DNA from: Rummeliibacillus pycnus_A
GTDB lineage: Bacteria > Bacillota > Bacilli > Bacillales_A > Planococcaceae
Length of the DNA: 64,000 nucleotides
NCBI RefSeq assembly: GCF_044359855.1
Contig: NZ_CP132291.1
Span: forward strand, 2,418,001-2,482,000
Reading direction: 5' to 3'
The notes beneath the pieces are model-generated. The model made no database searches. It had not been told where the DNA came from and saw only the letters and a list, made by a program, of their open reading frames with translations. Within the stretch, counting starts at the first letter, position 1; every line of letters starts with the position of its first letter. Of the stretch, positions 38,922 to 48,800 are shown one piece after another. The position numbers were made by a program, and so were the translations under genes.

Positions 38922-39544
38922 TAACCAAGCACCTCCTCAACTTTTTGTACTGCAGCTTGAGTGAATACAACTTTATCATGACCTACAAGATCAAGAACGT
39001 TGATTCCAGCAGCAGTTAGAACTGTTACGCCTTGGATGTTACGAGCAGATAATGCTACGTTTTCATCTAAGTCTGCAGTTACAAATAATACTTTAGTTTC
39101 GATAGAAAGATCAGATAGAACTTTCGCGAAATCTTTTGTTTTTGGTGCTTCTAATTTAAGAGCATCTAAAACTAAGAAGTTTGTTTCAGCAACAAGTGAA
39201 GATAATGCTGATTTAAGAGCTAAACGACGAACTTTTTTAGGAAGTTTGTAGCTGTAGCTACGAGGTGTTGGGCCGAATACGATACCACCGCCACGCCATT
39301 GTGGAGAACGGATAGAACCTTGACGAGCACGACCTGTACCTTTTTGACGCCATGGTTTACGACCACCACCAGCAACTTCAGAACGGTTTTTAACTTTATG
39401 TGTACCTTGACGTAGTGAAGCGCGTTGAGCGATGATAGCGTCAAATAACACTGATTGGTTTGGTTCAATTCCGAAGATCGCATCGTTTAATTCGATTTCG
39501 CCTACAGAAGAACCTGTTTGACTAAGTACGTTAACTTTTGTCAT
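38921..39544 (-). CDS. rplD: 50S ribosomal protein L4
   Basis: A 207-aa protein lining the tunnel. RNRSEVAGGGRKPWRQKGTG-type loop and QGSIRSPQWRGGGIVFGP are diagnostic. In E. coli L4 represses the S10 operon. Whether it does so through the structured leader here is unknown. Confidence 0.98.
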   Translation of the reverse strand: MTKVNVLSQTGSSVGEIELNDAIFGIEPNQSVLFDAIIAQRASLRQGTHKVKNRSEVAGGGRKPWRQKGTGRARQGSIRSPQWRGGGIVFGPTPRSYSYKLPKKVRRLALKSALSSLVAETNFLVLDALKLEAPKTKDFAKVLSDLSIETKVLFVTADLDENVALSARNIQGVTVLTAAGINVLDLVGHDKVVFTQAAVQKVEEVLG

Positions 39545-39570
39545 TCCTGTTTCCTCCTTTCTTCGGAAAA

Positions 39571-40200
39571 TTAGTTAGCTTTAATAGCAGATTTAACTGT
39601 TACTAATGCTTTACGAGAACCAGGAACATTACCTTTAATAAGTAGCAAGTTACGTTCAGCATCAACTTTAACAATAGTTAAATTTTGAATAGTTACTGTG
39701 TTGCCACCCATTTGACCAGGTAATTTTTTTTGTTTGAATACGCGGTTCGGAGCAACTGGACCCATTGAACCAGGACGACGGTGGTAACGAGATCCGTGAG
39801 CCATTGGTCCACGAGATTGTCCGTGGCGTTTGATAACACCTTGGAAACCTTTACCTTTAGTAACACCTGTTACATCTACTACATCGCCTTCTGCGAAAAT
39901 TTCAACTTTGACTTCTTGACCAACTTCGTACTCAGCTAAGTTTACATCGCGGAATTCGCGGATGAAGCGCTTAGGAGTAGTGTTTGCTTTAGCTACGTGT
40001 CCTTTTTCTGGTTTGTTTGAAAGTTTTTCACGTTTATCGTCGAAACCGATTTGGATTGCTTCGTAGCCATCTGTTTCAGCTGTTTTCTTTTGAAGTACTA
40101 CGTTTGGAGCAGCTTCAACAACAGTTACAGGGATCAAATCACCATTCTCAGCAAAAACTTGCGTCATACCGATTTTTCTACCTAAGATTCCTTTGGTCAT
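39571..40200 (-). CDS. rplC: 50S ribosomal protein L3
   Basis: A 209-aa protein. MTKGILGRKIGMTQVF and the long loop GFQGVIKRHGQSRGPMAHGS, whose Gln is methylated in some bacteria, are clear. It lies 45 bp after rpsJ. Confidence 0.98.
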   Translation of the reverse strand: MTKGILGRKIGMTQVFAENGDLIPVTVVEAAPNVVLQKKTAETDGYEAIQIGFDDKREKLSNKPEKGHVAKANTTPKRFIREFRDVNLAEYEVGQEVKVEIFAEGDVVDVTGVTKGKGFQGVIKRHGQSRGPMAHGSRYHRRPGSMGPVAPNRVFKQKKLPGQMGGNTVTIQNLTIVKVDAERNLLLIKGNVPGSRKALVTVKSAIKAN

Positions 40201-40245
40201 TCGTCACACCTCCTATAAATTTTGGGATATATTTTACTTTTACCA

Positions 40246-40554
40246 TTATAGTTTGATTTCAATATCAACGCCTGATGGTAAATCTAATTTCATTAACGCA
40301 TCAACAGTTTGAGGTGTTGGGTTAACGATATCGATTAGACGTTTATGTGTGCGCATTTCAAATTGTTCACGAGAATCTTTGTACTTATGAACCGCACGTA
40401 GAATAGTGTAAACAGATTTTTCAGTTGGAAGTGGAATCGGACCTGATACACTTGCACCTGAACGCTTAGCAGTTTCCACAATTTTTTCAGCGGATTGATC
40501 AAGAATTCTGTGATCATATGCTTTTAAACGAATACGAATCTTTTGCTTTGCCAT
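40246..40554 (-). CDS. rpsJ: 30S ribosomal protein S10 (NusE)
   Basis: A 102-aa head protein that also joins antitermination complexes with NusB. MAKQKIRIRLKAYDHRILDQ is diagnostic. The start is ATG at 40552-40554 with AGGAGGG upstream. The open frame extends to 40677 over the leader and should not be translated. It is the first gene of the superoperon. Confidence 0.98.
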   Translation of the reverse strand: MAKQKIRIRLKAYDHRILDQSAEKIVETAKRSGASVSGPIPLPTEKSVYTILRAVHKYKDSREQFEMRTHKRLIDIVNPTPQTVDALMKLDLPSGVDIEIKL

Positions 40555-40590
40555 TATTTTCCCTCCTTTTCGCCTATTTCCTAGACATTC

Positions 40591-40660
40591 TCCACGGAAA
40601 TTTCCCACACACGCGCCATGGCAATGCGGCCGGGTGTGCCGGCAACCTCCCGCTTCATCG
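40591..40660 (-). promoter_or_regulatory. GC-rich structured leader of the S10 operon
   Basis: The roughly 120-nt leader contains GGCACACCCGGCC (40628-40640), which can pair with GGCGCGTGTGTG (40605-40616). An alternative GCCGG/CCGGC hairpin shares the same left arm, and GGAAATTTCC is a nearby palindrome. Its GC content is far above the surrounding AT-rich spacer. Mutually exclusive pairings suggest autogenous control, but no known leader family is matched. Confidence 0.5.
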
Positions 40661-40682
40661 CAGTCAAAGACCAACATTTAAT

Positions 40683-40711
40683 ATTATACATAGAATACTA
40701 CGAATAAGCAA
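40683..40711 (-). promoter_or_regulatory. SigA-type promoter of the S10 superoperon
   Basis: TTGCTT (40706-40711), a 17-bp spacer and perfect TATAAT (40683-40688). Transcription would start about 120 nt before the rpsJ ATG. Confidence 0.83.
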
Positions 40712-40961
40712 GTAATTTCGCTAAATTCTTTTCAATGTTGAAGATTTTCTTTGCTCTTATTATTACTGCTTTTTTCACGCTATCAATTATATAAAAAACA
40801 ATAGACTTTGACAATTATTTTGTTTGTTATTTTACTGTTACATAAATAATAGCACTCTTCCATAATAATTGATTTTCATTACTTACTGAAGTAACAAGAA
40901 TAATAAACCAAATTAAAATACAATATAATAGAAAAATTATATCTGGTCATAGAATTTAAGT
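40712..40961. other. AT-rich spacer between the tuf terminator and the S10 promoter
   Basis: About 250 bp, very AT-rich, with no supported coding frame or RNA. It separates the str and S10 units. Confidence 0.55.
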
Positions 40962-40999
40962 ATAAAAAAACCATTCCGTGTGCACTCGGAATGGTTTTA
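40962..40999 (-). terminator. Intrinsic terminator of the str operon (after tuf)
   Basis: AAACCATTCCG and CGGAATGGTTT pair and run into TTTTTTTATAC on the minus strand, 22 bp after the tuf stop. Confidence 0.95.
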
Positions 41000-41020
41000 A
41001 AAAGCTTATTAAAGCTTATA

Positions 41021-42208
41021 TTATTTATTGATAGTTGATACTACGCCAGCGCCTACAGTACGGCCACCTTCACGAATTGAGAATTTAGTACCTTCTTCGA
41101 TAGCGATTGGGTGAATTAATTCTACGTTCATTTCAGTGTTATCGCCAGGCATGATCATTTCTACGCCTTCTGGTAGAGTGATTACGCCAGTAACGTCAGT
41201 TGTACGGAAGTAGAACTGAGGACGGTAGTTAGAGAAGAATGGAGTATGACGGCCACCTTCTTCTTTAGATAAAACGTAAACTTCAGCTTTGAATGAAGTA
41301 TGTGGAGTGATTGTACCTGGTTTAGCAAGTACTTGTCCACGTTGGATATCTTCACGAGCTACACCACGAAGTAAAGCACCGATGTTATCGCCTGCTTCAG
41401 CGTAGTCTAATAATTTACGGAACATTTCAACGCCTGTTACAGTTGTTTGTTTAGTTTCTTCTGTGATACCTACGATATCAATAACGTCACCAACTTTACA
41501 TTGACCGCGTTCTACACGACCAGTTGCAACTGTACCACGACCAGTGATAGAGAATACGTCTTCGACTGGCATCATGAATGGTTTGTCAGTTTGACGTTCT
41601 GGAGTTGGGATATAAGAATCTACTGCGTCCATTAATTCAACGATTTTTTCTTCCCATTCTTCTTCACCTTCAAGAGCTTTAAGAGCAGAACCTTTGATTA
41701 CAGGAACATCATCGCCTGGGAAATCGTATTCAGATAGTAAGTCACGAACTTCCATTTCAACTAATTCAAGTAATTCTTCGTCGTCTACCATATCGCATTT
41801 GTTTAAGAATACTACTAGGTAAGGAACACCTACTTGGCGAGATAATAAGATGTGTTCACGAGTTTGTGGCATTGGACCATCAGCAGCAGATACTACTAAG
41901 ATACCGCCATCCATTTGAGCAGCACCAGTGATCATGTTTTTAACATAGTCAGCGTGTCCTGGGCAGTCAACGTGAGCATAGTGACGAGTTTCAGTTTCAT
42001 ATTCGATGTGAGAAGTGTTGATTGTGATACCGCGTTCTTTTTCTTCAGGAGCGTTATCGATTTGATCGTATGATTTAGCTTCCCCACCCATTTTTTTAGA
42101 AAGAACTGTAGCGATTGCAGCAGTTAATGTAGTTTTACCATGGTCAACGTGTCCGATTGTACCAATGTTAGCATGTGTTTTAGAACGGTCGAATTTTTCT
42201 TTAGCCAT
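41021..42208 (-). CDS. tuf: Elongation factor Tu
   Basis: A GTPase delivering aminoacyl-tRNA to the ribosome. It has 395 aa with G1 GHVDHGKTT (about 19-27), DCPGH (about 81) and NKCD (about 136), plus the conserved C terminus GRTVGAGVVSTI. It follows fusA by 145 bp. That spacer holds a hairpin and may contain its own control element. GAGGAGG precedes the ATG. Confidence 0.99.
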   Translation of the reverse strand: MAKEKFDRSKTHANIGTIGHVDHGKTTLTAAIATVLSKKMGGEAKSYDQIDNAPEEKERGITINTSHIEYETETRHYAHVDCPGHADYVKNMITGAAQMDGGILVVSAADGPMPQTREHILLSRQVGVPYLVVFLNKCDMVDDEELLELVEMEVRDLLSEYDFPGDDVPVIKGSALKALEGEEEWEEKIVELMDAVDSYIPTPERQTDKPFMMPVEDVFSITGRGTVATGRVERGQCKVGDVIDIVGITEETKQTTVTGVEMFRKLLDYAEAGDNIGALLRGVAREDIQRGQVLAKPGTITPHTSFKAEVYVLSKEEGGRHTPFFSNYRPQFYFRTTDVTGVITLPEGVEMIMPGDNTEMNVELIHPIAIEEGTKFSIREGGRTVGAGVVSTINK

Positions 42209-42257
42209 TTTAAAATTGCCTCCTCAGGGTTATAAGTTTTAGTTTATAGTTATGTAC

Positions 42258-42287
42258 CTTCAAGCAATAGGGCCCTACTCCTTGAAG
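42258..42287 (-). promoter_or_regulatory. Hairpin in the fusA-tuf spacer
   Basis: CTTCAAG (42281-42287 complement) pairs with CTTGAAG, with an inner palindrome TAGGGCCCTA. There is no U-tract, so it is not a standard terminator. It may stabilise or process the abundant tuf mRNA. A second small ATAACAT/ATGTTAT hairpin lies just upstream. Confidence 0.5.
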
Positions 42288-42353
42288 ATAACATAGCTTA
42301 CATGTTATTTATACTTGATAACAAGGTAAAATTCAATTAAAAAATTGATTTAA

Positions 42354-44435
42354 TTATTCACCTTTGTTTTGTTTAATGATTTCTTCACCAATAGATTTTG
42401 GAACTTCTTCATAATGGTCAAATACCATTGAGAATGTACCGCGACCTTGTGTAGCTGAACGTAAAGTTGTTGCATAACCAAACATTTCAGCAAGTGGAAC
42501 CATTGCACGAACAACTTGAGCGTTACCGCGAGCTTCCATACCTTCTACGCGACCACGGCGAGAAGTAATGTTACCCATGATATCACCAAGATATTCTTCT
42601 GGCATTACAACTTCTACTTTCATAACTGGTTCTAAAAGAACTGGGTTACATTTAGAAACTGCGTTTTTAAGAGCCATTGAAGCAGCTACTTTAAATGCCA
42701 TTTCGTTTGAATCGACATCATGGTAAGAACCATCGAATAATTTCGCTTTAACGTCGATTAATGGGAATCCAGCAAGGACACCATTTTGTAAAGAATCTCG
42801 AATACCTGCTTCTACAGCTGGAATGTATTCACGAGGAACTACACCACCAACGATAGCGTTTTCGAATTCAAATCCTTTACCTTCTTCGTTTGGTTCAAAT
42901 TCGATCCAAACGTGACCGTATTGACCACGACCACCTGATTGACGTACAAATTTACCTTCAACTTGAGCTCCAGTACGGAAAGTTTCACGGTAAGATACTT
43001 GAGGAGCACCTACGTTAGCTTCAACGTGGAATTCACGTTTCATACGGTCAACAATGATATCAAGGTGAAGCTCACCCATACCAGAGATGATTGTTTGGCC
43101 AGTTTCTGTGTCAGTGTGAGCACGGAAAGTAGGATCTTCTTCTTGTAATTTTTGTAAAGCTTGTCCCATTTTATCTTGGTCAGCTTTTGATTTTGGTTCT
43201 ACAGAAAGAGAGATAACTGGTTCAGGGAATTCCATTGACTCAAGAATAACTAAGCTATTTTCGTCACATAGAGTATCACCTGTAGTAGTAGCTTTAAGAC
43301 CTACTGCAGCTGCAATGTCCCCAGCGTATACTGTACTGATCTCTTCACGAGAGTTAGCGTGCATTTGTAGGATACGACCTACGCGTTCACGTTTACCTTT
43401 TGTAGAGTTTTGTACGTATGAACCTGATTCAAGTACACCAGAGTACACACGGAAGAAAGTTAATTTACCAACATAAGGGTCAGTCATAACTTTGAATGCT
43501 AATGCTGAGAATGGTTCGTCATCAGATGAGTGACGTACGATTTCTTCTTCGCCATCAACAGAAGTACCTTTAATAGAAGCAACGTCTGTTGGAGCTGGAA
43601 GGTAATCAATTACTGCATCAAGCATTAATTGAACACCTTTGTTTTTGAACGCAGTACCACAAGTTACAGGGTAGAATTCAACGTTTAAAGTAGCTTTACG
43701 GATAGCTGCTTTGATTTCTTCTTTAGTGATTTCTTCACCAGCGAAGTATTTTTCCATTAGATTTTCATCAAGTTCAGCTAAAGCTTCGATCAATTTTTCA
43801 CGATATTCTTCAGCTTGTGCTTTGTATTCTTCTGGAATTTCTTTAACTTCAGCGTTTGAACCATCATCGCCTTCTTTGTAGAATGTAGCTTTCATTTCTA
43901 CAAGGTCAATAATTGCATTGAATTCATCTTCAGCACCAATTGGTAATTGGATTGGATGAGCGTTAGCTTCTAAACGTTCGTGTAAAGTATTTACAGAATA
44001 TAAGAAGTCAGCACCGATTTTATCCATTTTGTTGATGAATACGATACGTGGTACGCCGTAAGTAGTCGCTTGGCGCCATACAGTTTCAGTTTGTGGTTCT
44101 ACACCTGATTGTGCATCAAGTACAGTCACAGCACCATCAAGTACACGAAGAGAACGTTCAACTTCTACAGTGAAGTCTACGTGTCCTGGTGTGTCGATAA
44201 TGTTAACTCGGTTACCTTTCCATTGAGCTGTTGTAGCAGCAGAAGTGATAGTGATACCACGTTCTTGTTCTTGCTCCATCCAGTCCATTTGAGAAGCACC
44301 TTCGTGAGTTTCACCGATTTTATGAATCTTACCAGTGTAATAAAGGATACGCTCAGTTGTTGTTGTTTTACCAGCATCAATGTGAGCCATGATTCCAATA
44401 TTACGAGTATTTTCAAGGGAGAACTCTCTAGTCAT
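42354..44435 (-). CDS. fusA: Elongation factor G
   Basis: Translocase GTPase, 693 aa: G1 AHIDAGKT (17-24), DTPGHVD (about 82) and NKMD (about 136). Domain IV and V segments include GGVVPREYIPAVEAGI and MGNITSRRGRVEGM. It lies 42 bp after rpsG. Length and motifs are normal. Confidence 0.99.
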   Translation of the reverse strand: MTREFSLENTRNIGIMAHIDAGKTTTTERILYYTGKIHKIGETHEGASQMDWMEQEQERGITITSAATTAQWKGNRVNIIDTPGHVDFTVEVERSLRVLDGAVTVLDAQSGVEPQTETVWRQATTYGVPRIVFINKMDKIGADFLYSVNTLHERLEANAHPIQLPIGAEDEFNAIIDLVEMKATFYKEGDDGSNAEVKEIPEEYKAQAEEYREKLIEALAELDENLMEKYFAGEEITKEEIKAAIRKATLNVEFYPVTCGTAFKNKGVQLMLDAVIDYLPAPTDVASIKGTSVDGEEEIVRHSSDDEPFSALAFKVMTDPYVGKLTFFRVYSGVLESGSYVQNSTKGKRERVGRILQMHANSREEISTVYAGDIAAAVGLKATTTGDTLCDENSLVILESMEFPEPVISLSVEPKSKADQDKMGQALQKLQEEDPTFRAHTDTETGQTIISGMGELHLDIIVDRMKREFHVEANVGAPQVSYRETFRTGAQVEGKFVRQSGGRGQYGHVWIEFEPNEEGKGFEFENAIVGGVVPREYIPAVEAGIRDSLQNGVLAGFPLIDVKAKLFDGSYHDVDSNEMAFKVAASMALKNAVSKCNPVLLEPVMKVEVVMPEEYLGDIMGNITSRRGRVEGMEARGNAQVVRAMVPLAEMFGYATTLRSATQGRGTFSMVFDHYEEVPKSIGEEIIKQNKGE

Positions 44436-44477
44436 GCGGCCTTTCTCCTTCCATAATGGATTAAGATTAAATTGTGA

Positions 44478-44948
44478 TTACCAACGGTAGTGAGCGAATG
44501 CTTTGTTCGCTTCTGCCATTTTGTGCATATCTTCACGTTTTTTAACTGATGCACCAGTGTTGTTAGAAGCATCTAGAATTTCGTTAGCTAGACGTTCTTC
44601 CATTGTTTTTTCGCCACGAAGACGAGAGTAGTTTACTAGGTAACGAAGACCAAGAGTTGTACGACGTTCTGGACGTACTTCTACTGGTACTTGATAGTTA
44701 GCACCACCTACACGGCGAGCACGAACTTCAAGAACTGGCATTACGTTGTTTAATGCAGCATCGAATACTTCTAGAGGATCTTTACCTGAGCGTTCTTTAA
44801 CTAATTCGAAAGCTCCGTATAAGATTTTTTGAGAAGTACCTCTTTTACCATCTACCATCATTTTATTGATTAAACGAGTTACTAGTTTTGAATTATAAAT
44901 TGGATCTGGTAACACGTCACGTTTGGAAACAGGACCTTTACGAGGCAT
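44478..44948 (-). CDS. rpsG: 30S ribosomal protein S7
   Basis: A 156-aa head assembly protein. MPRKGPVSKRDVLPDPIYNS and ALRYLVNYSR-like GLRYLVNYSRLRGEKTM with the end NKAFAHYRW are diagnostic. It lies 35 bp after rpsL. Confidence 0.98.
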   Translation of the reverse strand: MPRKGPVSKRDVLPDPIYNSKLVTRLINKMMVDGKRGTSQKILYGAFELVKERSGKDPLEVFDAALNNVMPVLEVRARRVGGANYQVPVEVRPERRTTLGLRYLVNYSRLRGEKTMEERLANEILDASNNTGASVKKREDMHKMAEANKAFAHYRW

Positions 44949-44983
44949 TTGTTTTCCTCCTTTCAGCTAAAAGCTAATTTACA

Positions 44984-45403
44984 TTATTTTTTTTCTTTCG
45001 GTTTTTTAGCACCATATAGAGAACGAGATTGCATACGGCCGTTTACTGCAGCTGTATCTAATGCACCACGTACAACGTGATAACGTACCCCTGGTAAATC
45101 TTTTACACGACCGCCACGAATAAGAACAACACTGTGTTCTTGTAAGTTATGGCCTTCACCAGGAATGTAAGCATTAACCTCGATTTGGTTTGTTAAACGT
45201 ACACGAGCGTATTTACGTAACGCTGAGTTTGGTTTTTTTGGAGTCATTGTACCAACACGTGTACAAACACCGCGTTTTTGTGGTGAGTTAACATCAGTCA
45301 ATGATTTTGCAAAGCTGTTGTAACTTTTGTTTAACGCTGGTGATTTTGATTTTTTACTTTTGGATTGACGAGGCTTACGTACTAATTGGTTAATTGTAGG
45401 CAT
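44984..45403 (-). CDS. rpsL: 30S ribosomal protein S12
   Basis: A 139-aa decoding-centre protein. Wild-type streptomycin-site loops TPKKPNSALRK and GGRVKDLPGVRYH are present. The N-terminal extension with KSKKSKSPALNK is usual for Firmicutes. The next gene upstream in the transcript is the broken rplGB. Confidence 0.98.
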   Translation of the reverse strand: MPTINQLVRKPRQSKSKKSKSPALNKSYNSFAKSLTDVNSPQKRGVCTRVGTMTPKKPNSALRKYARVRLTNQIEVNAYIPGEGHNLQEHSVVLIRGGRVKDLPGVRYHVVRGALDTAAVNGRMQSRSLYGAKKPKEKK

Positions 45404-45500
45404 CGATTTTTCCTCCCTTCATTTCGTTTCTTTAAATCCACACATCCAGGTGGTTCATTTTGGGGTAAAAAACAAAGTCTTTGCGTGATCACCGCAAAAA

Positions 45501-45752
45501 CTACCATTCAGTAAATACACTAACTGCAGCACCTAACTCAATTTCGCAGGCTCTACCGAGTTCTCTCTTCGAGTCTACAAATACAACGGGAATACCATTT
45601 TCTTGTGCTACTTGCACCGCATGCGTGGTCATTCGAACGTCTGCATCTAGAGCAACGAAAACTTCGGTAACATGACCAGTTTGTAATACTTTGACTGTTT
45701 GTTTAATACCATTGATTGTTTTGTTAGCCTATTTGACTTTTTCATAAGACAT
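45501..45752 (-). pseudogene. rplGB: L7Ae/YbxF-family ribosomal protein gene with in-frame TAG at codon 8
   Basis: The frame starts MSYEKVK at ATG 45750-45752 with AAGGATATG upstream, and hits TAG at 45729-45731. It then continues uninterrupted to 45501 with GIKQTVKVLQTGHVTEVFVA, DADVRMTTHAVQVAQENGIP and LGRACEIELGAA, the full L7Ae fold. Codon 8 is Gln in the B. subtilis homologue, so CAG to TAG is the simplest change. No internal ATG, GTG or TTG could restart before the RNA-binding region. The YbxF family binds kink-turn RNA. The break is recent, since the rest is intact. Confidence 0.85.
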
Positions 45753-45798
45753 TTGCATATCCTTCGAAATGATAGACAATCAACTATCAACCTAAAAT

Positions 45799-45827
45799 AT
45801 ATTAACACCCATTAGCTATGATGTCAA
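45799..45827 (-). promoter_or_regulatory. SigA-type promoter of the rplGB-rpsL-rpsG-fusA-tuf operon
   Basis: Consensus TTGACA (45822-45827), a 17-bp spacer and TAATAT (45799-45804), placed right after the rpoC terminator. Confidence 0.87.
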
Positions 45828-45837
45828 CGAATATTGA

Positions 45838-45876
45838 TAAAAATTACAAGGAAGAGATTATATCTCCTCCTTGTAT
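45838..45876 (-). terminator. Intrinsic terminator of rpoBC
   Basis: TACAAGGAGGAGAT and ATCTCTTCCTTGTA pair (one mismatch) and run into ATTTTTATC on the minus strand. Confidence 0.9.
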
Positions 45877-45888
45877 TATCTTTAAAAA

Positions 45889-48800
45889 TTACTCAGCAGC
45901 AAGTGTTTCTTCTGTTTTTTCTGCTTCGCTTTCAGCAATTTTAATTTGACGATAGCGTTGCATACCTGTTCCAGCCGGCACAAGTTTACCTAAGATAACA
46001 TTTTCTTTAAGACCAAGTAATTCATCACGTTTACCTTTGATCGCAGCATCAGTTAAGACACGAGTTGTTTCTTGGAATGATGCAGCAGATAAGAATGATT
46101 CTGTTTCAAGAGAAGCTTTTGTAATACCAAGGATTACTGGGCGACATGTTGCAGGGATTTTGCCTGCATGTATGGCTTCAGCATTTGCTTCAGAGAATTG
46201 GTGAATATCTAGTAATGAACCTGGAAGTAATTCTGTTTCACCAGCTTCAATAACACGTACTTTACGAAGCATTTGGCGAACCATTACTTCGATGTGTTTA
46301 TCTCCGATTTCTACCCCTTGCATACGATATACTTTTTGAACTTCTTTTAATAGATATTCTTCTACAGAAGAAACATCTGTTACTTTTAATAATTCTTTAG
46401 GATCGATAGAACCTTCTGTAAGAATTTGACCGTGTTTTACTTGTTCGTTTAATTGTACTTTCAAACGAGCATTGTAAGGAGCCAAGTATTTACGAGTTTC
46501 TACTGCACCTTGAATTGTAATCTCTTTTTGTCCTTCACGAATTTCTTCGATATCAGAAACAACCCCTGCGATTTCAGTGATTACTGCTTGACCTTTAGGG
46601 TTTCGTGATTCGAAAATTTCTTGGATACGTGGAAGACCTTGAGTGATATCGGCACCTGCTACTCCACCTTGGTGGAATGTACGCATTGTTAATTGTGTAC
46701 CTGGTTCACCGATAGATTGAGCAGCGATAATACCTACTGCTTCACCCACTTCAACTTTGTCGCCAGTTGCTAAGTTCATGCCGTAACATTTTTTACACAC
46801 ACCATGTTTAGTGTTACATGTAAATGCTGAGCGAATTGTTACTTCTTCGATTCCAGCTTCATCAATTTGACGAGCAAGTTCAGGTGTAATCAATTGATCT
46901 TTTGCAACAACGACTTCGTTTGTTTCTGGATGACGAATTGTTTTCTTAGCATAACGACCAATAACACGTTCTTCTAGTGCTTCGATGATTTCTGTTCCTT
47001 CTTTTAGAGAAGTGATAGCTAAACCACGGTCAGTACCACAGTCATCTTCACGAACGATTACATCCTGTGCAACGTCTACTAAACGACGAGTAAGGTAACC
47101 TGAATCGGCTGTTTTAAGCGCTGTATCGGCAAGACCTTTACGAGCACCGTGAGTAGAGATGAAGTATTCCAATACTGTTAAACCTTCACGGAATGAAGAT
47201 TTGATTGGAAGTTCGATAATACGACCAGCTGGGTTGGCCATCAGACCACGCATACCAGCAAGTTGCGTAAAGTTAGATGCGTTACCACGGGCACCAGAGT
47301 CACTCATCATGAAGATTGGGTTTTCTGCAGGAAGTGAGTCCATCAGTTTAGACTGGATTTCATCTTTTGCAGCACTCCAGAATGAAATAACGCGATCATA
47401 TCGTTCTTCTTCAGTAATTAAACCACGACGGAATTGTTTCATTACTTTATCTACTTGTTCTTGAGACTTGTGTAAAATTTCTTGTTTACCTGGTAATACG
47501 ATGATATCTGAGATACCAATTGATATACCAGCTTTCGTAGAATATTTGAAACCAAGATCTTTTAGACGGTCAAGCATTTTCGATGTCTCAGTAATGTGAT
47601 AACGAGCAAATACTTCGGCAATAACTTTACCTAGATATTTTTTAGTAAATGGTTTAATTCTTTCCTGAGCTGCGATATGTTCTTTCACATTTGTTGTTGT
47701 TGAAACAAAGTATTTATCTGGTGTTGCATCTTGTAAATTAGTTGTTGTTGGTTCATTGATGTATGGGAATGAATCATCAAGAATTTCATTGAAGAATACT
47801 TTACCTACTGTAGTAATCAACAACATTTTATTTTGTTCTTCAGTAAATGTTTTGTTATTTAAAGATGAAGCTTTGATTGCAATACGAGAATGCAAGTGAA
47901 CTTCTTGGTTTTGATAAGCAACATTTAGCTCTTCTGGTCCGTAGAAGATTGTACCTTCACCGACAGCACCTTGACGTTCAAGAGTTAAGTAGTAGTTACC
48001 TAATACCATATCTTGTGAAGGTGTTACGACTGGTTTACCATCTTTAGGATTCAAAATATTTTGAGCAGCAAGCATTAATAAACGCGCTTCAGCTTGTGCT
48101 TCAGCTGATAATGGAACGTGAACCGCCATTTGGTCACCATCGAAGTCAGCGTTATATGCTGTACATACTAATGGGTGAAGACGAATCGCTTTACCTTCAA
48201 TTAGAGTTGGTTCGAATGCTTGGATACCAAGTCTGTGAAGAGTCGGTGCACGGTTAAGTAATACTGGGTGTTCTTTCATGATGTCTTCAAGAACATCCCA
48301 TACTTCTTCATGCATACGTTCGATTTTACGTTTTGCTGATTTAATGTTGTGTGCAAGACCACGTTCAACAAGTTCTTTCATCACGAAAGGTTTGAACAAT
48401 TCGATTGCCATACCTTTTGGAAGACCACATTGGTACATTTTAAGTGATGGACCTACTACGATTACAGAACGACCAGAGTAGTCAACACGTTTACCAAGTA
48501 AGTTTTGACGGAAACGACCTTGTTTACCTTTTAACATATGAGAAAGAGATTTTAATGGACGGTTACCAGGACCAGTTACTGGACGACCACGACGACCATT
48601 ATCGATTAAAGCATCTACTGCTTCTTGAAGCATACGTTTTTCGTTTTGAACGATAATTCCAGGAGCCCCAAGATCAAGAAGACGTTTTAAACGATTATTG
48701 CGATTAATAACACGACGATATAAATCGTTTAAATCAGAAGTCGCGAAACGGCCACCATCAAGTTGTACCATTGGGCGCAATTCTGGAGGGATCACAGGAA

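Noticed and set aside
45481..45675. A 64-aa plus-strand ORF near rpsL
   Set aside because: It is the antisense shadow of the rplGB frame; the minus-strand frame carries the L7Ae similarity.
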